Of a stretch of DNA of 45,372 bases, positions 41,819 through 45,372 are shown piece after piece. Where the stretch lies: contig NZ_JAODBG010000130.1 of the NCBI RefSeq assembly GCF_025463825.1, forward strand, positions 1 to 45,372, written 5' to 3'. The notes beneath the pieces were generated by a model. That model was not told where the DNA came from, made no database searches, and saw only the letters and a program-made list of their open reading frames with translations. This stretch comes from Cryobacterium sp. Lineage in GTDB: Bacteria; Actinomycetota; Actinomycetes; Actinomycetales; Microbacteriaceae. How positions within the stretch are numbered: position 1 is the first letter of the stretch; each line of letters opens with the position of its first letter. The translations under genes were made by a program, and so were the position numbers.

Positions 41819-42496
41819 ATGCGAGTCCTGGTGGTGGAAGACGAGGCGCGGCTGGCCACGGGGCTGAAACGCGGTCTCGAGGCCGAGGGCTTCGCGGTGG
41901 ATGTGGCCGGCACCGGTCCCGACGGCCTCTGGCTGGCCCGCGAGAACGAGTACGCGGTCATCCTGCTCGACATCATGCTGCCCGGTCAGAGCGGCTACCG
42001 GGTCTGCGAGACCCTGCGTGCCGAAGAGAACTGGACCCCGATCCTGATGCTCACCGCCAAGGACGGCGAATGGGACCAGATCGAGGCCCTCGACACCGGC
42101 GCCGACGACTACCTGACCAAGCCGTTCTCCTCCGCGGTGCTGCTCGCCCGGATGCGGGCGCTCATCCGCCGCGGTGCCAGCGCCCGGCCCCCCGTGCTGC
42201 GCGCCGGCGACCTGCACCTGGATCCGGCCACCCGAACGGTCAGCCGGGGCGAGACATCCGTCGATGTCACCGCCCGGGAGTTCGCGGTACTCGAGTACCT
42301 GATGCGCAACCAGGGCACCGTCGTGTCCAAGCGCGACGTGCTCGACAACGTGTGGGACTTCGACTTCGAGGGCGACCCCAACATCGTGGAGGTGTACGTG
42401 CGGCACCTGCGCAACAAGGTGGACCGGCCCTTCGACCGGGCCGCGATCGAGACTCTCCGCGGCGCCGGCTACCGGTTGGCGGCCAACGGTGGCTGA
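41819..42496 (+). CDS. OmpR-family response regulator
   Basis: 225 residues. The receiver domain has the acidic pair (VVEDE at 5-9), phospho-acceptor Asp51 (LLDIMLP), Thr79 (LMLTAK) and Lys101 (YLTKPF). The C-terminal winged helix (about 125-222) has [36 protein letters not shown] and a final [10 protein letters not shown]. The ATG at 41819 follows GAGGGGGG. It overlaps the histidine-kinase start by 8 bp, forming a coupled two-component pair, with the PepSY gene as probable target. CTTCAG repeats upstream suggest positive autoregulation. Confidence 0.95.
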   Translation: MRVLVVEDEARLATGLKRGLEAEGFAVDVAGTGPDGLWLARENEYAVILLDIMLPGQSGYRVCETLRAEENWTPILMLTAKDGEWDQIEALDTGADDYLTKPFSSAVLLARMRALIRRGASARPPVLRAGDLHLDPATRTVSRGETSVDVTAREFAVLEYLMRNQGTVVSKRDVLDNVWDFDFEGDPNIVEVYVRHLRNKVDRPFDRAAIETLRGAGYRLAANGG

Positions 42497-43835
42497 GCGG
42501 CCGAGCCGGCGGCGCGCCCGGTCGTTGCGCGCCCGGATCACCCTGGTGTCCACCGCGATCGTCGCGGTCACCCTGGTGGTCGGCGCGCTCCTGTTCGTGC
42601 TGGTGCTGCGTTCGGTGCTACTCAGCGAGGTGAGCACGGCCGCCGAACGCGACCTGCAGCAGATCCAGACCGAGTTCGACAGCACCGGCGCGCTGGCCAG
42701 TTTCGACGCCGACGACGACGAGATCTTCGTGCAGGTCACCGACGCATCCGGCGCCCTGCTGGCCGGCAGCGACACCCTCGACGGCTCGCCCGTGCCGCTG
42801 GAGAAGGACAGCGACTCCCAGCTGGTACGCGTGCCCGACGAGGACGGCGCCTACCTGGTGGCGACGGAGGAACACGACGACATCACCCTCGCCGCCGGCC
42901 GCACCCTGGATACCGTCGACGAGTCCGTCGCCACCGTCGGCGCTCTGCTGGCCGGCGCCGTGCCGCTTCTGATCGGCATCGTCGCCCTGCTCACCTGGAT
43001 CGTGGTGGGCAAGGCGCTGGCCCCCGTCGAGCGGATGCGCCGCGAGGTCGACACCGTCTCGGCCGCCAACCTCGACCGGCGCATCCAGGACCCCGGCCGG
43101 GCCGACGAGATCGGCCGGCTCGCCTCCACCATGAACAATATGCTCGACCGGCTCGACACCTCCCAGCAGGCGCAACGGCAGTTCGTCTCGGATGCCTCGC
43201 ACGAGCTGCGCTCCCCGCTCGCGTCGCTCCGCCAGTACGCCGAGGTGGCCCAGGCACATCCCGACCGGATGAGCCTCGAGGATCTCTCCGAGGCGGTGCT
43301 CGACGAGGGCGCCCGGCTGGAACGGCTCGTGCGGAGCATGCTGTTGCTCGCCCAGGTGAGCGAACGGTCGCTGCAGGCCACCGGCCGGACCGTTGACCTC
43401 GACGACCTGATGCTCGGCGAGGCGCGCCGGCTGCGCGACACCATGGCGCTCTCGATCGACGCCACCGGGGTGGGGCCCGCCCGGGTGACCGGCGACGAGA
43501 CCCTGCTCGGCCAGGTGGTGCGCAACCTCGTCGACAACGCCGCCCAGCACGCCTCCGGACGGGTGGCCCTGTCGCTCCGGGTCGACGGCGGCGACGCGTT
43601 GCTGGCCGTGGAGGACGACGGGCACGGGGTGCCGCTCGCCGAGCGCGACCGGGTCTTCGAGCGTTTCGTGCGGCTGGATGCCTCCCGCGCCCGCGCATCC
43701 GGCGGTACCGGACTCGGCCTGGCCATCGTGCGGGAGAGCGTGCAGGCACACGGCGGCACCGTGCGGGTGCTGGACAGCGCGCTCGGCGGAGCCCGGTTCG
43801 AGGTGCGGCTGCCCGCCGTCGCCGACGCCCCCTGA
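42489..43835 (+). CDS. Two-component sensor histidine kinase
   Basis: 448 residues. Two membrane helices (about 17-42 and 150-174) enclose a small extracytoplasmic sensor of about 105 acidic residues ([18 protein letters not shown]...). HAMP follows (about 175-228). The H-box [20 protein letters not shown] has phospho-acceptor His238, and the ATPase domain has the N-box [15 protein letters not shown], the G1 box [10 protein letters not shown] and G2 [13 protein letters not shown] start inside the regulator gene. The acidic sensor and the downstream acidic PepSY protein suggest sensing of cations or envelope state; that is inference. Confidence 0.95.
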   Translation: MAERPSRRRARSLRARITLVSTAIVAVTLVVGALLFVLVLRSVLLSEVSTAAERDLQQIQTEFDSTGALASFDADDDEIFVQVTDASGALLAGSDTLDGSPVPLEKDSDSQLVRVPDEDGAYLVATEEHDDITLAAGRTLDTVDESVATVGALLAGAVPLLIGIVALLTWIVVGKALAPVERMRREVDTVSAANLDRRIQDPGRADEIGRLASTMNNMLDRLDTSQQAQRQFVSDASHELRSPLASLRQYAEVAQAHPDRMSLEDLSEAVLDEGARLERLVRSMLLLAQVSERSLQATGRTVDLDDLMLGEARRLRDTMALSIDATGVGPARVTGDETLLGQVVRNLVDNAAQHASGRVALSLRVDGGDALLAVEDDGHGVPLAERDRVFERFVRLDASRARASGGTGLGLAIVRESVQAHGGTVRVLDSALGGARFEVRLPAVADAP

Positions 43836-43862
43836 CCGGCCCATAGGCGTTCCTGAAACCGC

Positions 43863-43889
43863 GTTCAGCGGGCTTCAGTCTGGCTTCAG
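43863..43889. promoter_or_regulatory. CTTCAG direct repeats upstream of the PepSY gene
   Basis: GTTCAG (43863-43868), CTTCAG (43873-43878) and CTTCAG (43884-43889): the last two are 11 bp apart, as before the response-regulator gene. They lie 82-108 bp before the PepSY start and are the likely site of the neighbouring regulator. Confidence 0.6.
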
Positions 43890-43970
43890 CGACGCCCAAG
43901 CACACTGGGGACATCGGGCACGGCACACGCCGCGCCTCCCCCAGTCGCCATCACACCGTAGGGACACATC

Positions 43971-44594
43971 ATGAAGAAGAAGACCATCTGGATCACCACC
44001 GCCGCCGTCGGAACCGTTCTCGTGCTCGGCGCGGCCGGCGTGGCCGTCGCCGACCCGTTCGACGGGAACGACAACGACCGGCTCACCAGGACCACCCTTG
44101 ACCGGGCCAGCAGCGCGGCCCTCGACGAGGTCGGCAGCGGCACCGTCACCGACGCCGAGGCCAGCGACGACCTGGACCACGCATACGAGGTGGAAGTGAC
44201 CCTCGAGAACGGCGACGATGTCGACGTCGAACTGGACGAGTCCTTCGGCGTGGTGCGCTCGGACGCTCGCAGCACCGACCAGACCGCCCCGATGGCCGGC
44301 GCCACCCCGCAGGCCGGCGATGACTCGAACACGGATGACTCGAACACGGATGACTCGAACACCGACGACTCGAATGTGCCGGCGCTCACCGAGACCGACC
44401 GGTCCGCCGCCTCGGAGGCGGCCCTCGCCGCCCTGCCCGCCGGCACCGTCGGCACCGTCACCGAGGTCGAGCGCAGCGACGACTTCGACCACGCGTACGA
44501 GGTCGAGGTCACCCTCGAGAACGGCCAGGACATCGACGTCGAGCTCGACGGGAGCTTTGCGGTGGTCAGAGTCGACGAGCTGCCGGCCGCGTAA
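43971..44594 (+). CDS. Exported protein with two PepSY-like repeats
   Basis: 207 residues. A signal peptide or anchor (MKKKTIWITTAAVGTVLVLGA to about residue 27, AVADPF) leads to two homologous units of about 55 residues: about 40-97 (GSGTVTDAEASDDLDHAYEV...) and about 142-204 (AGTVGTVTEVERSDDFDHAYEV...). Both contain D.DHAYEVEVTLENG, the PepSY-type motif. The linker holds a DDSNT repeat (three and a half copies) encoded by 44319-44375. The protein is strongly acidic and likely works outside the membrane, modulating a protease, a sensor or cation binding. It directly follows the two-component genes and carries their putative operator, so it is probably their output or a feedback ligand of the kinase. 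Confidence 0.88.
   Translation: MKKKTIWITTAAVGTVLVLGAAGVAVADPFDGNDNDRLTRTTLDRASSAALDEVGSGTVTDAEASDDLDHAYEVEVTLENGDDVDVELDESFGVVRSDARSTDQTAPMAGATPQAGDDSNTDDSNTDDSNTDDSNVPALTETDRSAASEAALAALPAGTVGTVTEVERSDDFDHAYEVEVTLENGQDIDVELDGSFAVVRVDELPAA
44319..44375 (+). repeat. 15-bp in-frame tandem repeat (DDSNT linker)
   Basis: GATGACTCGAACACG occurs three times (third with one change) plus a partial fourth copy, encoding Asp-Asp-Ser-Asn-Thr units in the linker between the two PepSY repeats. Near-identical DNA copies indicate recent slippage; copy number is likely variable between strains. Confidence 0.9.
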
Positions 44595-44604
44595 CACCGC
44601 TCGA

Positions 44605-45372
44605 TCAGAGCCAGGCCTGCCGCTGCTGCTCCACGAAGCTGCGCAGGCTGGTCGCGGGCCGGCCGGTGAGCCGGCGGATGCTGCGGTTCGGCAACGCCGT
44701 CAGGCGGCGCCGCACCGCCGTGTACCAGGCCGCCTGCGCCGCGACATCCGACGCCGGTGCTCCCTGCTTCGCCGCCAGCTCCGCGTACTCGGCCTCGCTC
44801 GCGGCGGTGTAGCGGATGGGCCGGCCGAGCTCCTCGGTGAGCACTTCGGCCACCTGCGCGAAGCTGAGCGACTGCTCCCCCGCCAGCGCATAGACCTTGC
44901 CCAGGTGCCCGGGTTCGCCGAACACCCTCGCGGCCACCCGGCCCACGTCGTTCGCGTCGACGAACGCGGCACTCGCCCCGGCCGCGGGCAGCACGATCTC
45001 ACTGCGCAGGCGGATATCGTCGCGGTACCGGGTGGACAGGGTCTGCATGATCAGGTTCGGCCGCAGGATCGTGAACGGCGTGCGGGTGCGCCGCAGGTAG
45101 AGCTCCACCAGGTGGTGCGGCGACCGGTTGTCGAACCGCGCGCCAGGCGCCGACAGGAACACGATCTGGCGCACCCCGGCGTCCTCCATGGCCTGGTCGA
45201 TGAACGGGATGATGGTGCGGCCCACATCGGCCACCGTGGGCGGCACGATCAGGAAGACCCGGTCGACCCCGGCCAGCGCACGCGACCAGGTGCTGCGGTC
45301 GGCGAAGTCGAAGGCGCGCACGACGGCGCCCTCCGCCGTCGCGGCAGCGGCCGCGGCGCCGGGCTTGCCGAT
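44605..45372 (-). CDS. NmrA-like NAD(P)-binding protein, 5'-truncated by window edge
   Basis: At least 255 residues visible; the N-terminal part with the dinucleotide-binding glycine motif is mostly beyond the window edge (the visible start reads IGKPGAAAAATAEGAVVRAFDF). Landmarks of atypical short-chain dehydrogenases of the NmrA/TMR group: TWSRALAGVDRVFLIVPP, GVRQIVFLSAPGA, TPFTILRPNLIMQT, AFVDANDVGRVAARVF and a late helix with TSLRSFVEQQRQAW. Such proteins sense or reduce with NAD(P)H, e.g. NAD(P)H:quinone oxidoreductase-like QorB. It is convergent with the PepSY gene (10 bp between stops). Confidence 0.88.
   Translation of the reverse strand: MGKPGAAAAAATAEGAVVRAFDFADRSTWSRALAGVDRVFLIVPPTVADVGRTIIPFIDQAMEDAGVRQIVFLSAPGARFDNRSPHHLVELYLRRTRTPFTILRPNLIMQTLSTRYRDDIRLRSEIVLPAAGASAAFVDANDVGRVAARVFGEPGHLGKVYALAGEQSLSFAQVAEVLTEELGRPIRYTAASEAEYAELAAKQGAPASDVAAQAAWYTAVRRRLTALPNRSIRRLTGRPATSLRSFVEQQRQAWL

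Noticed and set aside
44319..44375. CRISPR or regulatory direct repeat array
   Set aside because: The 15-bp units are in frame and encode DDSNT in the PepSY linker.

Overview
The window is GC-rich with strong C/G third-position bias, frequent GTG starts, many ATGA/GTGA gene overlaps and actinobacterial families: a BTAD/SARP regulator, F420-type luciferase-like oxidoreductases, WS/DGAT, DUF2510, a MocR regulator and PepSY next to an OmpR/HK pair. It is most likely chromosomal DNA of an actinobacterium, probably Microbacteriaceae. That placement is inferred from gene content and composition; no rRNA or tRNA gene was seen.

Layout. 1-601: 3'-truncated luciferase-like oxidoreductase. 1035-6395: large BTAD-NTPase-beta-propeller regulator divergent from an SGNH-hydrolase lipoprotein, with 11-bp-spaced direct repeats between them. 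6465-7249: palindromic repeat and a siderophore-type ABC ATPase without its Walker A part. 7291-7893: CIRCE element, Hsp20 and an intrinsic terminator. 7945-9764: DUF1905 protein, then a coupled haem-oxygenase-like/CDGSH pair. 9876-15121: membrane proteins (two DUF2510 paralogues, one with an in-frame stop; two coupled 'RAYGPHPDI' paralogues) and a WS/DGAT acyltransferase. 15298-17646: GGDEF-EAL gene broken by at least two one-base frameshifts. 17652-19694: DHFR-like, DUF2809 and NERD proteins. 20043-23497: FadR-type regulator and MFS transporter sharing a double operator, and a coupled pair of flavin reductases. 23840-29494: glycosyltransferase, lipoprotein, luciferase-like oxidoreductase coupled to a trehalose-synthase-like GH13 enzyme, and an alpha/beta hydrolase. 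29639-32485: small unknown protein and a divergent PNPOx-like/MocR pair. 32511-33777: complete IS30-family element.

34000-41639 is the most distinctive region. It reads as one operon: a 100-residue protein of unknown family, an ABC importer (ATPase, permease, NMT1/SsuA-like lipoprotein), a RutA-like flavin monooxygenase, a RutB-like isochorismatase-fold hydrolase, an NtaA/SnaA-like flavin monooxygenase and an MFS transporter. RutC, D, E, F and G homologues are absent. The proposal is uptake and oxidative ring opening of a nitrogen-containing (possibly also sulfur-containing) small molecule, perhaps with reduced flavin supplied by the reductases at 22332-23497, whose upstream region shares a 10-bp motif with this operon's upstream region.

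41737-44594 is a two-component system followed by a double-PepSY protein; both promoters carry CTTCAG direct repeats 11 bp apart. The window ends in a truncated NmrA-like gene.

A recurring non-coding feature is a set of 45-120 bp palindromes directly behind gene 3' ends. They fall into at least three sequence families, and the IS30 element sits in the loop of one of them. Several genes (ABC ATPase, GGDEF-EAL, DUF2510) look broken, by real decay or by sequence error.
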